A stretch of 64,000 nt of DNA from Monocercomonoides exilis (taxonomy: Eukaryota > Preaxostyla > Oxymonadida > Polymastigidae): NCBI GenBank assembly GCA_001643675.2, contig LSRY02000036.1:848001-912000 (forward strand), read 5' to 3'. The notes below the pieces were generated by a model. The model was given only the letters and a program-made list of their open reading frames with translations. It was not told the DNA's origin and did no database searches. How positions within the stretch are numbered: the stretch's first letter is position 1; each line of letters opens with the position of its first letter. This document shows, one piece after another, positions 37,057 through 49,800 of the stretch. The position numbers and the translations under genes are program-made.

Positions 37057-39002
37057 ATGGGCTGTTGGGGGACAATTAAAAGTATTTTAACTTAATTATA
37101 TTTATATTACTAATTTTTGTTCGTTAAATTTCGCTTTGTTATAAGATAAAATATTTGGAAAAGACCAACCACATCGAGTGGCAAGAATTGCAATTATAAT
37201 ATTCAGTATCATATATTTTATTGGGGCTGCTTTATTGCTGGCATTTGGAATTTATATATCAACGTCTGTTAAAGATTACAATTATCTTCCTCCTGTGATT
37301 GCATCATGTGGAGTTTTATTGCTTTGCGTGATTCCCTTTGGAATTTGTGGTGCATTGTGTGCAATTATTTGAATAAAATTTAAAATTTTCTATTATAATT
37401 TTTTGCAGCTTTGATCCAGAAAAGCCCGGAAAACGATTTATGTGTCTGAAACTGTACATGGCATTCACCTTATTCATGGGAACTCTCTTGATAGTAATTG
37501 GAATTTTCTTCTTCTTCTTTGCACCTTCGTTGTCAGGAAAAATTGTAATGAGATGGGATTTGTTCTGTCCCGAGATTCAAGTTGAAGGAAAAACCAATGA
37601 AGAAAGTCTAAAATCTTTCGTTGGTTTTCTTACAATTGGAGGAATTATTTCTTTAGCTGTTGGAGTTCTCATTCTTATTGTTTTGTTTATTATTCCATGC
37701 TTTTTCACGATGAGAGATTTTATAAAGGTATTCATTAATATTTTTATTAAAAGAAGTTTTAAATCAAATTGTGATATTCTTTTCAATAGCAATTTATATT
37801 TGCAGCTTCGCAAGTTGGAATCATATATGGAATAGCAATGATTGTCATTAGCGTATATTTATTGTACACATGTGTGCACACGATTTTATATTGACTTTAT
37901 TACGTTTATTCTAATTTATTTTCTTAAAAAAAAAATAACAATATTTAATTGAATAAATAAATACATCCGATCAGATATCATTAATCCAGGAAAAGAGCAC
38001 AGCTCAGGAGACACCACAGACAGGACCCTTCTTATTCTCTCAAAGTCTAAGCCTCTTCTGTACCTTATGATGATTGCCGGAGCAGTTCCTGTGTTCGTCG
38101 GGGTGTTTGGGCTGGTTGTGTCTTACTGCTATCGGTCGAAGAATCTGTCGAGTTTTGTTCTGATTGTCTTTGAGCTGGCAGAGCTAGTGGAGGTCGGGCT
38201 GATGGTCGGGGTGACTGTCATGTTTGTGTCGTCGTTCAAGGAGAATCTGCAGAGCGACAGGTCAGAATTCCTGGGGAAAGTGAAGGCATATGTCAACACT
38301 GCCACATTTGTCATCAACACATTCAACAACAACAAATGCGTTAAAATCTCAGAAAAAGTGAACGCTGACCCAGATGAAGGAGAGTCAGCACAGAAGAACA
38401 TCACATACGTTGTGGAAGGGCTGGCGGAGTGGGTGGCGACAGACGAGACGAAGCAGCAGCTGGACGAGATGATTGACGCGAGGATCAACACAGACTTTAT
38501 GATGATAGGCGTGGCAGCAGCGACGCCGGCTGTTTTGTCTGTGCTGCTGCTGGTGATGGTGTTTGTGTACATCATCCGCAACTGTGTGGTTGATGGCACA
38601 ATTGACGAGGAAGATGATGACGATGATGACGAAGACGATACAGATGAGTGCAGCACAGCCAGCCAAAGCACACGCAGCGGCAATTCGTCTCAACCGTCCT
38701 CGTTTGAGATGGCTGATCCTCCAAGTGAGTGCGACGAGAGCGAGTCAGACAACGACGACGATGCTGAGGCTACAGCGGCGGCCGCCAGGGAACTGGAAGA
38801 GAAGAAGCAGAAAGAGAAAGAGGAGAAGGAGAAGGAGGAGAAAGAGAAAGCGAAAGCGAAAGGAAAATCGAAAGAAATTGAAATGAAAACGACAAAAAAG
38901 AAGAAAAGTGCAAAACAAAGCGACAGCAGCGACGATTCGTCGTCAAGTGAGTCTAGTGACAGAAAAGCTAAACGGAAGAAGCATACCAAAAGACGTAAAT
39001 AA
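37057..39002 (+). CDS. Eight-TM double tetraspanin-like protein, 554 aa, five exons
   Basis: Predicted exons 37057-37081, 37146-37356, 37409-37727, 37790-37871 and 37975-39002; introns of 64, 52, 62 and 103 nt, all GT-AG with matching phase. N-terminus MGCWGTIKNKIFG resembles tetraspanin starts. Half 1: TM1 about 22-47, TM2 55-78, TM3 90-116, a short loop, TM4 150-179. Half 2: TM5 193-213, TM6 239-264, TM7 271-298, an 85-residue loop, TM8 387-412. So a 4-TM plan with a larger last loop is present twice. The loops lack the CCG motif of classical tetraspanins, so the family call is by topology. The C-terminus (418-554) is an acidic then Lys/Glu tail, probably cytosolic. If the fourth intron were not spliced, a TGA would end the protein after TM5 and the second half would lack its first helix. 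Confidence 0.7.
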
Positions 39003-40417
39003 ATAAATAAATGAAAAAGCTTCAGAACATTCCCGTTCGCGAAGTCATGTTGCATCATTTCACTGCCCTTGCAGATGAACTTTAGCATGTCAGATGTTTC
39101 GATGGAAGTCGGTTGTAATGTTTTATGTTACGCTATTCCATCTGCTGAAAAGAGATTTTCCCTTTCTGCATTTCTGCTCTCTTCTATTCTGCTTCATCTT
39201 CAACATTCTGCTTATATTTCTTGTCGACTTTTTTGATTTTCATTTCCGTTTTTTTTTTTTTTTTTTTTTTTATGAATTTTTTTTTTTTTTTTTATGAATT
39301 TTTTTTTATGAATTTTTTAGATGAAACCATTCAATTTGACATTAGGATTGGAGTTTGTATTTTGCTTTTTTTGCTGCTCATGTTGAAATGCTTATTACAT
39401 TTATTAATTATTTTGTCGTGCAGTTGTCTCAGCTTAAACAAAATTTAATGTTTCTTCCTCTTTCACATCTTCTTTTCTTTTTGGCTGTATTTTTCTCATT
39501 TCTTCTTCAGTTATCTGCAAGGGCATCTTTTACTGCTAATTTCTAACTATTCATTTCACATCTGAGCTTTCGGCTGTTTGTCTTTCTGAAAAGCATTTGC
39601 ATCCACTGCCTAATGTTTTGTAGTAATTAGAACCAAACAGCTGCTTATTATTGTTACGCTTTTATTAACAGGATTAGATTTTGTTTGACTTTCTTTTCTT
39701 TTTTTGTTTGGTTTTATGGCCATTTAAATTATGTGTGAAAGCATATTTTTTTGTTTTCTTTCAGACTCGAAAGTTACACATATTATTTCTTTCTCTTTCT
39801 CATTCTTTGATTACATATAAGGTTCATATCACATTTCTTTCACATTAAAACAAAATTTTTGTGTTTCATTCTTATCATTATTTCTTTTTCGTTATTAGTT
39901 GTATTTCCTTTACAGTCTCAGCTGAATTATTTAAGATTCTTTCGTTTTGCGTGTTTAATCTCCATTTTTGAGATTAACATGCATATTCAGTATGAGACAC
40001 ATTATTAATATTGTTATTTTGCAACGCCGTTGCAAATATTCCATTTTATTTTATTTTTGTTTAACATTTTCGCTTTCAGCTAACAAGCAGATTTTTTTCT
40101 GTTTTCTGTTGACTTTCCTGTGATTCAGATACAGTTCTAACTTTGGAGGATTTGAAAGTTGACTTTGAATATAAAAATTGTGTGTAAAGATGAAGTGGAT
40201 TATAAACATTTGGAAAAAAAAAACTCTTATAAAAAAACATTGACTTTGGATTTATCTACATTAAGAGATATGACATAAACATGACTATCATAACACACAT
40301 TTCAAAAGATGCATAACAGCCAGAAATTTTGAAAATTAGAACGAAAAAAAGATTTGTAGTCAGACAAACAAACAAAAATATCTTGATAAAAAAAGCATGA
40401 ATATTCAACACTAATAC
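39003..40417. other. Convergent spacer, T-rich, no gene seen
   Basis: 1.4 kb between two gene 3' ends. All frames are short and Phe/Leu-rich. Holds the T-run repeat listed separately. Confidence 0.5.
39249..39320. repeat. Long T-runs punctuated by ATGAATT, three times
   Basis: Runs of about 22, 18 and 9 T, each followed by ATGAATT. Looks like slippage growth of a short T-rich unit; it is also a likely spot for sequencing error. Confidence 0.85.
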
Positions 40418-43400
40418 TTAATCCACATTTTTGTTGGACAGAGCAGCCACAGGATAAGGTGACTGGAGGCCAAAAGTAGAAGCATCGTAAGTGGAAGGCA
40501 GGAAAGGCATGAAATAGCCAGGGAGTGTGCCATCTGCAGCATGCGACAGGAACCTGATGGACTGAACGGCAGGGGCATTGGCATTTGCGTGGAGCGACTG
40601 CAGAAAAGGGATGATTGAGCGGAACAAGGCGAGTGTGTTTGGCTGAAGTGCAGTGAGGAGGTAGTATCCGCTTGTCATGTACTCCTCCTTCTCTGCAATG
40701 TCCACTCCCACCAGCTGCACAAGGCAGTCGATCAGCGACAGCACCACATTCAGAATGGTCAGCTCGAAGTCCACTTCCTCTTTGTTGAATGCGTCTCCCT
40801 TCCACGCCTCAGTGGGGAAGACAGGGATGCGCAGAATGGCTTTGTTCGGATGGATCTCAGAGGGATCAGAGCGAGTGATGTGCTGAGAAGAGTGTGAAGA
40901 GACTGAAGAAGAGGCAGAGGAAGAAGAAGAAGGAGAATAAGAAGAAGAAGATGAAGCAGAAGCAGACGAGGAAGAAGAGGATGAGGATGAGGAAGAATGT
41001 TGAATTGGTGTGACGATTGGAGGAGTAGAAAAGCGTTGTAAGAGAGGTGTTGTGGAAGAAGAACGAACAGGCGTTGAAGGAGGAGTCAGATTTGCTGGAG
41101 AAGTAGCAGATGATGACGATGAGGAGGAGGATGATGAAGACTCAGAGTCAGAAGATTGTTCATTCTGTTGCAATGATTTTTGATTCTCTGCATCTTTCTC
41201 TTTTTGAATGTCAGATTTCTGTGAATGTTTTCCGAAGCGTGAAAACAAAGAAGAGAAAAGCGAAGCAAAAAACGACTTCTTCGGTAGCTTCTGCTTTTCT
41301 TTGGTTGAATTTTCGTTCTCATTTTTGTCAGCTTCATCTTCTGATGAAACACGCAATCGTTTTCCTTCTTCCTTTTTGTCAGACTGATGAGAAGGAGATG
41401 CTTTCTTTCCGTCTTCCACTTGATCAGGTGTGCTAACAGGAGCATCTACTTTTGTCTCTTTCACGCTATTGCTATGAGCTTCAATATTTTCACCATCTGT
41501 TTTATCTTCCTTTTCATTCACTTCTGATATCTCTCGCGCTTTTTCATCGCTTTCAGTCTCTTTTTTCTTTATCTGTTTTTCTGGTTTTCCTCCAAACATA
41601 TCATCTTCAACTTGATCTGCACACAAATCGTGCATATACTTAGAAGACAAAATATCTTCATCTTCATTTTCGAGTGAGCTTTTGTATTCTGAAATGGTCG
41701 TCTCAGTTCGATCAAGCTCATCTCTTTCAACAATCGCTGTTCCATTTTCAGTCACCAAATTCTGCTTTTCTTTGCCGGCATTTCCATTCAACACATCTGA
41801 ATCATTGCTTTTCTGAGGACTGCTTTTCATTCTTCCTTCATTTGCTTTTGATGATAACTCAGGTGCATTTTGCTCGAATTCTTTATTTTCCTTTTCAAAT
41901 TCATAAGATAAAGACTCAGCCAGCTGTGTTTCATTTCTTTCATTCACTTTTCTTTCACTCCTCTTCTCGTCACTCACACTTATTGTGCCTTCGTCTTCGC
42001 GGTCAGTCTGAGAAAGAAATGGAGAACTCACAGGGCTTCCCGCGTCTCTTCTGAGATCTTCATCGTCTCCATCCATATCGTCATTGGAGTAGTCATCCAG
42101 ATTGACCACTTCTGCATTGCTGCTGTTTGATGACAGTGAATTGTGTGCTGATGGTGGAGAAAGCACCTTTGAATGAGATGGAGTGGAGAGAGAGCTAAGC
42201 ACAGCAAGTGGCTCTGGCTCCTTCGGAATGATAATCAGCGACGGAAGAGAAGACGAAGCATCTGACAAGCGAGACTGCAACGGTGTGTGCAGCGCTTCGT
42301 TGTCGAAAGCTTCCTTCTGTTCGGCGATTGAGCAATACCACATCAGAGTCGGCATCTGTGTGGCATATCCAGATGCATTGCCAGCGAGCGAAGGATGGCC
42401 CAACGCGAATGCTGGTGTGAGTGCTGATGGAGTGTGAGGAAGCGTTTTGGTGGCTGAAATGGGGTTCTTTGACGATGAAGGCGTGGACAGCAAAGGTGCC
42501 ACTGTAGAACGCATCGGAGAAACTGACTGAGAAGGAGGCAATGGAAATGAAATTTCTGAGGGAGATTGCCACGAAGCATTTACAGAAGGAGAAAGAATAG
42601 AAGTTGAAGTTGCAGATGAAAATGCAGATGAAGCTGAAGGTGAAGCGGAATCCGATGATGAATTTGCATTTCTTGCAGTTGATGGTGAAGTTCCAAATGA
42701 CATCTTTTTTGAACTTGGAGTTCCAATTTTCAAATGACGTGGTGCATCTGAATGTTGATACTGATTTTGCCAATATAACCCTGAAGATTTAACAAGCATT
42801 GGAGGTTGAAAGATGATATGAAGTAACTTTTCCAATAATGGCAATAACAGTTCAATTGATTGTGGAAATGAGATCTTGCTAAATAATGTAAACAATCTTG
42901 TTGATGTAGCGCATATAACAGGAGTGCACTCCGGATTATCGATTTCGCTTCCATCTTCAAATGAAATCAAAGGTGTTTTGAAATGAAAATAATTTGGCAG
43001 AGATATCTGCCCAATACACTCACAAATATCAAGAACACTCTTTTTTTGAAGTTTTGAGAAAAATTGCATTGGCCCGGTTTCGAGTATTGTTTCATAAGTA
43101 TCTCTAATGATATGAGTTTTTATTTTACTTCTTGCCACCCAATACTGTTGATTGCAATAATCAAATTTTACTAATGCAAGTTGAGCTCTTCCTTCCCATC
43201 CTTCCGGGAATTCCAAAGGCTGAGAGATACCTAGTAATTCGCCTCTTAAATTTGCTTGAAAAGGATTAATTGGGTTGACCTTTACAGTAATTCTTTGAGA
43301 ATTAGTTGGTTGTCTTCATTGAAAAAAATAAAAATTAACATTAAAACACAAAATAAAGATATTTTGTTAATAAGCATACGTTGATTCCTTCTTTTTCCTT

Positions 43401-43429
43401 TTTGTGGTACTCTTAGGCCTTGTGCTCAT
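40418..43429 (-). CDS. Unknown protein with conserved-looking ends and a low-complexity middle, 981 aa, two exons
   Basis: The long frame lacks an ATG at its 5' end. A 50-nt exon (43429-43380, MSTRPKSTTKRKKKES) joins at 43313 via a 66-nt intron GTATGC...TGAAG, phase 2. Residues 17 to about 220 are ordered (VKVNPINPFQANLRGELLG, LEFPEGWEGRAQLALVKFD, LLPLLEKLLHIIF). About 550 residues of Ser/Pro/Asp/Glu follow. The last 130 are again hydrophobic and ordered (FELTILNVVLSLIDCLVQLVG, PNTLALFRSIIPFLQSLHA). The lysine-rich start might be nuclear. No motif allows a function. Divergent from the coiled-coil gene. Confidence 0.75.
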
Positions 43430-43531
43430 TTTAACAATTGCTGACAAAAGCAAAAAATGTCACAATGTAATTATCAAAACTTTAATTATTTTTGCGATCA
43501 GGAAGTATTTTTATTTTTTCTTTTTTTATTA
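43430..43531. promoter_or_regulatory. Divergent promoter interval, about 100 bp
   Basis: Between the start codon of the minus-strand 981-aa gene and the preferred start of the plus-strand coiled-coil gene. If the upstream ATG at 43457 is used instead, the interval shrinks to 27 bp. Confidence 0.4.
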
Positions 43532-46500
43532 ATGATTTCAAAAAAAGATTTCACAACACTTGTAACACCTGAAACAGAAAATTTTCACTTGAAAGAAAAG
43601 CTGATTAGCCTTCAACAAGATCTTGGCCTTGTCACAACTCAATGTCGAGTTTTAAAACACGAATATGAGGTTTTTTGATTTTTTTAAGAAGATACTTAGA
43701 TTTATTAATAAATGCAGAAAGAAAAAGAAGAAGAAACAAGAAAAATGCGTGCTTTAGAACGCGAAAAACACACGCTATCTCAAGAAGTTGCTCCAACAAA
43801 TGATATTTCTCGCTATCTTCGAATATTGTGTGTAAATTTTTTATTAAAAAATCTATTTTAATTATTATAAATGTTTCAGATATATGGATATTAAGTCAAG
43901 ACCTGGAAAGCCCCCAACAGAACTTGAAATTCGTCAAGAAAGAGATGAATTGGAAAAACTACCAACTCATGTTTTATTAGAATCTCTTTGGTATTTAGCT
44001 TTTATAATTTGCTCTTTTTTATCTTTATTTAGCACCGAGATGAATATTTTAAAGAGTTTTAGAGACAACTACCAAGCTCTCCTTAAAAAGACTGCTAAAC
44101 CTGAAAAATCTCGTGATTCTCAATTAATTTCTTCACTGAGGGAAGAAATAACATCAATGGTATTGCTTATATATGTTACTCCAATAAATTATATTATCAT
44201 TCAACTTTTTTTTTGAAATTTTATAAATGTTCAAATTTTGTTAGCGTAATCTTTTAAATCGAACAACAAAAGAGCACACAGAAAGATTAAAAGTTGTGCA
44301 AGCAAGCGATGCGTCTTCGGGGCAATCTATTGAAACCCTTCAAGCAACAATGGAGGCACTTCGTTCGGATAATCAAAAACTTTCTGAACAACTTCAGATA
44401 ATTGTTTCAGAAGTGGATGAAGCAAAAGGAAATCTTGCTCAAGTCAAAAGAACCATTCAACACCAACAAGTTAAGATGCTGCGCATTGCTCAATTGGAGG
44501 TATCTGCTTTGAACAATTGCAATCGCTTTTATGTTGATGTTGATTGTTTCTAACTCTTTTTTGTTTCCGTTTGAAGTCAAAAATGCATGCACTTAAAACT
44601 CAGCACAATCAAGAAGTTGAAATGATTAAGAAACAAGAAGAAGATGAAGTTGAGGAACGAAAAATTGCTGATAGGCACAGCTTGCAGATTGAAGTATGAA
44701 GCAGATTATTGTACATTAAGCAATATTGTATTGCTGAAAACGTATCTTTCTTTGAACGAAATGCTTTTGATTCATTCTTTTCTTCATTTCATTAATTACA
44801 TATTCTTTTCAATTGTTCATTAATTGCAATTTACTATCTTTTCCCTTCAATTGCAGATGCGTCGACAAAGCCTTCAAGAAGAGGTCCGCAAAGCACAAAT
44901 GCAGTTGCGATCGTTTCACATCGATCTTCCTCGGCAGAAAGTGCGCGACAGTGCAGAAAAAGGGCAAAGGCTGGAAGGCGCTGTGAAGAACAGAAAAAAA
45001 CAGCTGGCAGCCATTATGAAGGAACTGGACAGAGCAAAAGAGGCAGCTGAGCTGCTGGCCACGAAAAACAAGGAGATGAAAGAGGAGTATGAGAAGCTAT
45101 ATATTGCGGCAAACGAAGAGAAGAGGAAGACGATGATAATAAACGGGAAATCTCTTCGTGCCAGCAGCTCGTCAGGAAAGCGAAGGGGCGTGGCAAAGCG
45201 CGGGCAGAATGCCAGTGGGCTGTTGGATGATGTGCTGGATGGGGAGATGAGCGAGCTGATGGATGGGACTTCGATGGATCTGCTAAAGATGCCTTTGAGT
45301 CTGATGACTGTGGAAGTGCCGCCGGAGGAAAGAGTGTATCAGAAGCTGATAGCAATCCAGGAGAGCCAGATAAAGTCACTCTCAAACGAGGTGAAAAGAC
45401 TGATGCAAGCCGAGCGGAGGACGAAAGTGATGTCCGAGGCAAGAAAGGAAGAGAGAGTGAAATTTGAAGAACAGCTAAAGCAATTGAAAGCAGAAATGGT
45501 ATGGATATTATTGGAGGTAAATTTGTGTTGATTCCAAAAAAAATTTCACTTTAATAATAATTTGAATATTTTTCGTTGTTTGTAAAAGAACTTCTTTGTT
45601 ACACATTTGCGCTTGCATTAATTTTGTGTTATCTAACATTCTTTCTGTATTTTTAAATTCACTTTGCGCTTTTAAATATGTATTTCAAATGAAGGTTGAA
45701 GTGAATGCTCCTCCAAAAACGACGAAAGGCAAAAGTTACCAAAAGAATCATTCTGTGAATGATGATGATATGTACCGTCAGAGAGCAATAGCAATGTCAA
45801 CCGCTGCCATTGAGCGTCTCATTTTGAGAAACATGGAATTGGAAGATGAGCTTAAAGACTACAGGGTGTGTGGCAAATGACAAAGAAATAAAGCATGACG
45901 AATGAGATGAACTTTATGAATTTCTTTTTATTTTTTTGAAACTTCTTTTTTCTCATTTTTTGTCTGTTAAAAAATTATTGATTCTTGCCAATATTAAAAA
46001 AAGACTATAAAAGCTGCCAATGATACAGTTGTTTCTGCTTATGAAAAACTTCTTCAGCAGACAGCTGCAAACAAGCAAACACCTTCATCATCAGCTATTT
46101 CTCCATCACAACAAGACCAATCATCACATCTTGCAGCATCAGTCGCCTCAGGTGCCATGATGTCTAAGCCCTCCACTTCAAATCCTCTTTCCCTATCCAC
46201 TTCATACACTCCATTTGTCCCGCGTCAAACGAAGCAGCAACCAAAACATCTGCTCCGCACATCACCTCTCCATTTCCTCAATCAGATGCGCCCAGCCACA
46301 TCTGCTTCAATGCGCCCTTCCTCTCCCATTGTCACTTCGTCCACTTTGTTTCAACTTCGGCCATCAACTGAATCACAGTCACGCTCATCATCATCCATAG
46401 CAACATCTTCTCAATTCCCCAGACGCTCCATTTCACCTGCTTCCATTTCATTGTCAACCACATCTTCACTTCGCAATTCATTTTCGTCTGATTCAAGACG

Positions 46501-46582
46501 CTCTTTTTCATCTATGCGTTCTTCATCTCAAGGAGGTTCTCAGCTTCGACGCTCATTTGCAGGCACTTCTTCACGCTTTTGA
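43532..46582 (+). CDS. Coiled-coil protein, about 749 aa, nine exons
   Basis: Predicted exons 43532-43669, 43718-43827, 43880-43990, 44033-44159, 44245-44499, 44577-44693, 44857-45498, 45695-45865 and 46004-46582; all eight introns (42-196 nt) are GT-AG and every phase closes. Residues 1-620 or so are heptad-rich Lys/Glu/Leu/Gln helix (for example LKEKLISLQQDLG, LQATMEALRSDNQKLSEQL, LEGAVKNRKKQLAAIMKEL). The C-terminal 150 residues are Ser/Arg-rich and disordered. No signal peptide or membrane helix. The make-up resembles basal-body or ciliary coiled-coil proteins, and the presumed host is a flagellate, but I cannot name an orthologue. ATG 43457 is also in frame but would add a T-run-encoded FLFFLFLL stretch, so I prefer 43532. 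Confidence 0.7.
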
Positions 46583-46889
46583 GAATTCGTTGCATTTCCT
46601 TTGTATTATTGTTGTATTTATAAGAGTAAAAACATTTGATTTATAATATAACTTTTTATGTTCATATTTACTCTTGCTCTCCTTCACATGAATTGAGAGA
46701 AGATTATACATTTTTTGTGTGTTATGAATACTTATATTTTCAGCTTTTTGTTCCAATTTTTGAATAAAAATAACAACCTTTTCTTTTCTCAATTCTTAAT
46801 TTTGAAGAACATTTTATTTTTTTATGTTTCTTCCGTCTCTTTTGAGCAAAAAATAAAACAAAGAAAGAATAAGAAGTGAAATTACTGTA
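46583..46889. other. Convergent 3' spacer, nothing seen
   Basis: AT-rich, between the ends of the coiled-coil gene and the 2519-aa gene. Confidence 0.5.
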
Positions 46890-49800
46890 TTATTCCTTTA
46901 ATGGCTTCGCCAAAACAAAAGGAATAGAGTCAAATATAAATTCGCCAATTAGAGAATGAGCTTTCTCAACTCTGCATTCATCAGATGAGATTGAAAACTG
47001 CTCAGCTTTCTCAAACCAGTTTGTAATTTCTACAAATTTCGCTTGTTTGTCGTTTCTACTTTTATTTTTCTCAAAGCAATGTGAATTGTTTTGCTTTGAT
47101 GAGGCTGAAGAGGAAAAAAGCAAGTGTTTCAGCAACATGGCAAAAGAAGTGTTATTCACAAGAACTGAAAATGTGTTGTTTGCAATGGCAGCAGAATAAC
47201 ACTTGCAATGGATAGGAATTCTAACGGGAAAAGTGCAATGTTGAAAAGGTAACGAAGAAATAACTTCAGCATGATCTGTGCTCTGTATAGAAGAACTACT
47301 CGAGAGCACAAGATTGTTGGCTTCGATGTCAGCAATGTGTGAATAATCAGGAAATACTGGTAGAAGTCTATTTGAATGAAAGGCACGCATCAAAAGACAA
47401 TTAGATGAAGGAGTTAATGAAAGAGAAGACAGAAGAGTATGAACTATCAAAGGTTTCTTTGTGGTTGTGGATGATGAAATTGCAAAATTATATAAGAAGT
47501 TGTGGCTGCTATCCATGATTGGTGGATAAACAGAAGACAATGATATTATCCGAGCAATTCTTTTCGTTTGATGTCTTTCTTTAATTCCGTTATTATCAAT
47601 GCAATCGCAAATGTGAATAAGACAAGGTCTGAATGAGTTGATTAGTGGATCCATTTGATTGAAGCAAAATTTTCCTGTATTTGTTGAATTTGTTATAATT
47701 CTTCCACTCATTGAGATTGCAGTATCCTTGTTTTTCTTTTGAATCATTTGTTCGTTTGGATCGATCTTATGAAAATGTCTCCTCTTTTCAAACAGAACAC
47801 GCATCCATTTGTCATCCTCGTTCGAAGATGACAGACCATTCTCATCTTCAATAACAACATCAACAGCCGCAACACAAAATTCATGTTGATGAAGTGGAGC
47901 TATTTTCGTATTGTAAGCAACGTCCAGCGAATAAATTGCAGCTTCAATGCTTTCAAGTTGAATGGAAGCACATTGAGAACAACCAAAAAATGCAAAAGTT
48001 TTTGCTGAAGAAAAACTGATTGCTGAATGAGAAATATGATCAAATGCTAATGATTCACTGAAAACAGTTGATTCTTTGTGAGTCGCTTTGCATTCAGCCG
48101 TCGAAAACATTTGAGATTGTGTGAATAATAAAGGTGAAGTCACCTTTTCATGATCATTCGATTCAACGCAGCGAGATTTTAAAGATTGAGAATGATTGGT
48201 ACTTGAGATGAAACAAGATGGCTTGCTTGCTGAACTTGAGTTAAACATGACTGCTGTATTTGTTTCAAGATTCTTCTCGTTTCTATTTGAATTCTGAAAA
48301 GATGATAATTTACCACTGGTAGACTTATTCATTAATGGCTGGCTAATTGATGACAACACCCCAAAATGCGGAGAACGAGTAATTGACGAACTGAATGATG
48401 AATTGAAGGATTCAAACAAAGCAGTGTTAAAAACCAAAGGTGCAGAAAGTGGAGCTTTTGTCAGAGAATTCAGAATGAAATTTTTGAGAATGGAATAAAA
48501 ATTTTCTGGGATAGCAGGTGAAAGGTACATTGGACAAGAAGTGGCAGAAAGTGATATTTCTGAAAAGAAAGAAAATTTTAACAGTTTTTGAGTTACTTTT
48601 TGAGATTCTGAACATCCTGAGTGTCTGGGCAACTGTAAACTTTCCAAAGATGATTCAGAAGCATCTAAGTGCTGATGCTTTTCATGTGAAATAAAGAATC
48701 CGAGAGGATGTGATGATCTAACAATCAGAGGAAACAATGAAATAGAAGAAACATAACGTTGAGCAGATGCGTCAAAATAGGAATTGACAAGTGGATGCAT
48801 TCCTTTGAGACACTTGATTTGCCCGAGAGAAGGAGAGGAAGGAAAAGAAGGAAGCGAAACAGAAGATCCAGACTTTGTAATATTAAGCAAAGAAGAAGGA
48901 TGATTGTCACTTGGCACTTCATTGCCAGAAAGTTCAATTGGCGAATTTTTGCCTTTTTCTTGCCCTGCTTCAAACGAAGTTGTTGATGAAGAAAGAACAG
49001 AATTCTGGTTAAAATGAGACAAAACAGAGCATCTGTCCTCTGAAACAGACAAAGAAGAAGGAAACAACAGAGAAAGGTTTATTTCGCTTTGCGTTTCAAT
49101 AGAATCAAAATGTTGAACGCATTTTCCTGTCAAACTATTCGATTTAATTCCACCAGTATCATTTGAATCCTTCTTCATATCAAAGTTATTCGACCCATTT
49201 TTATTTGAGCAGCAAAGTGAATTAGTCCGTTCAATGTTTTCTTGACTAAAAAAGTCATTGCAATTTGATGAATAATTCAATGAAGAAATGGATTTTTCAT
49301 CTTCAATCTCAGATACCCCACAAAGTGTTTGCACATTTGATCCTTCAGTTTTTGAAGAGTCAATTTCATATGCTTTGTCTGAATCATCAGACATCATAGA
49401 AGAAGAACTGAACGATGATTCTTCTGCAAAAGCTGACTTTGTATTCGTTGTACAAGATTCTCCAATCAAAGCAAAAGGCTGCTCTTTTCTCTCCAATTCA
49501 GATGAAAGCAAAGAAACAGAAGCATTTATTATCAACTGAAGTGACAGTGTTTGCCTCAGCAACTGAGAGAGACTCGAACGAGCAAACACTTCATGAATAT
49601 CACTTTCTTGTGCAAGTCGTAGAATGTGCGTGAACAGAAGAAATGCAACAGCTTCTGTCATTGAAGGTTTTTCATCTGCAAAAGTTGCATTTGTCGTTGG
49701 TAAGTCCGATGAGAATTTTATTGAATTGTCAGATGTTGTGCTTTCCGTAAATAATGGAGGAGAAATTGAATCTTCGATTGCCGAGGCAATTGCTGCATCT

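Noticed and set aside
37790-37894. Ending the tetraspanin-like protein at the TGA after exon 4
   Set aside because: Possible, but the next frame would then begin without its first helix, while splicing GTGTGC...TCAG completes a second 4-TM half in phase.
43457-43531. ATG 43457 as start of the coiled-coil gene
   Set aside because: It is in frame but adds a T-run-encoded hydrophobic stretch atypical of the protein; ATG 43532 is simpler. Not excluded.
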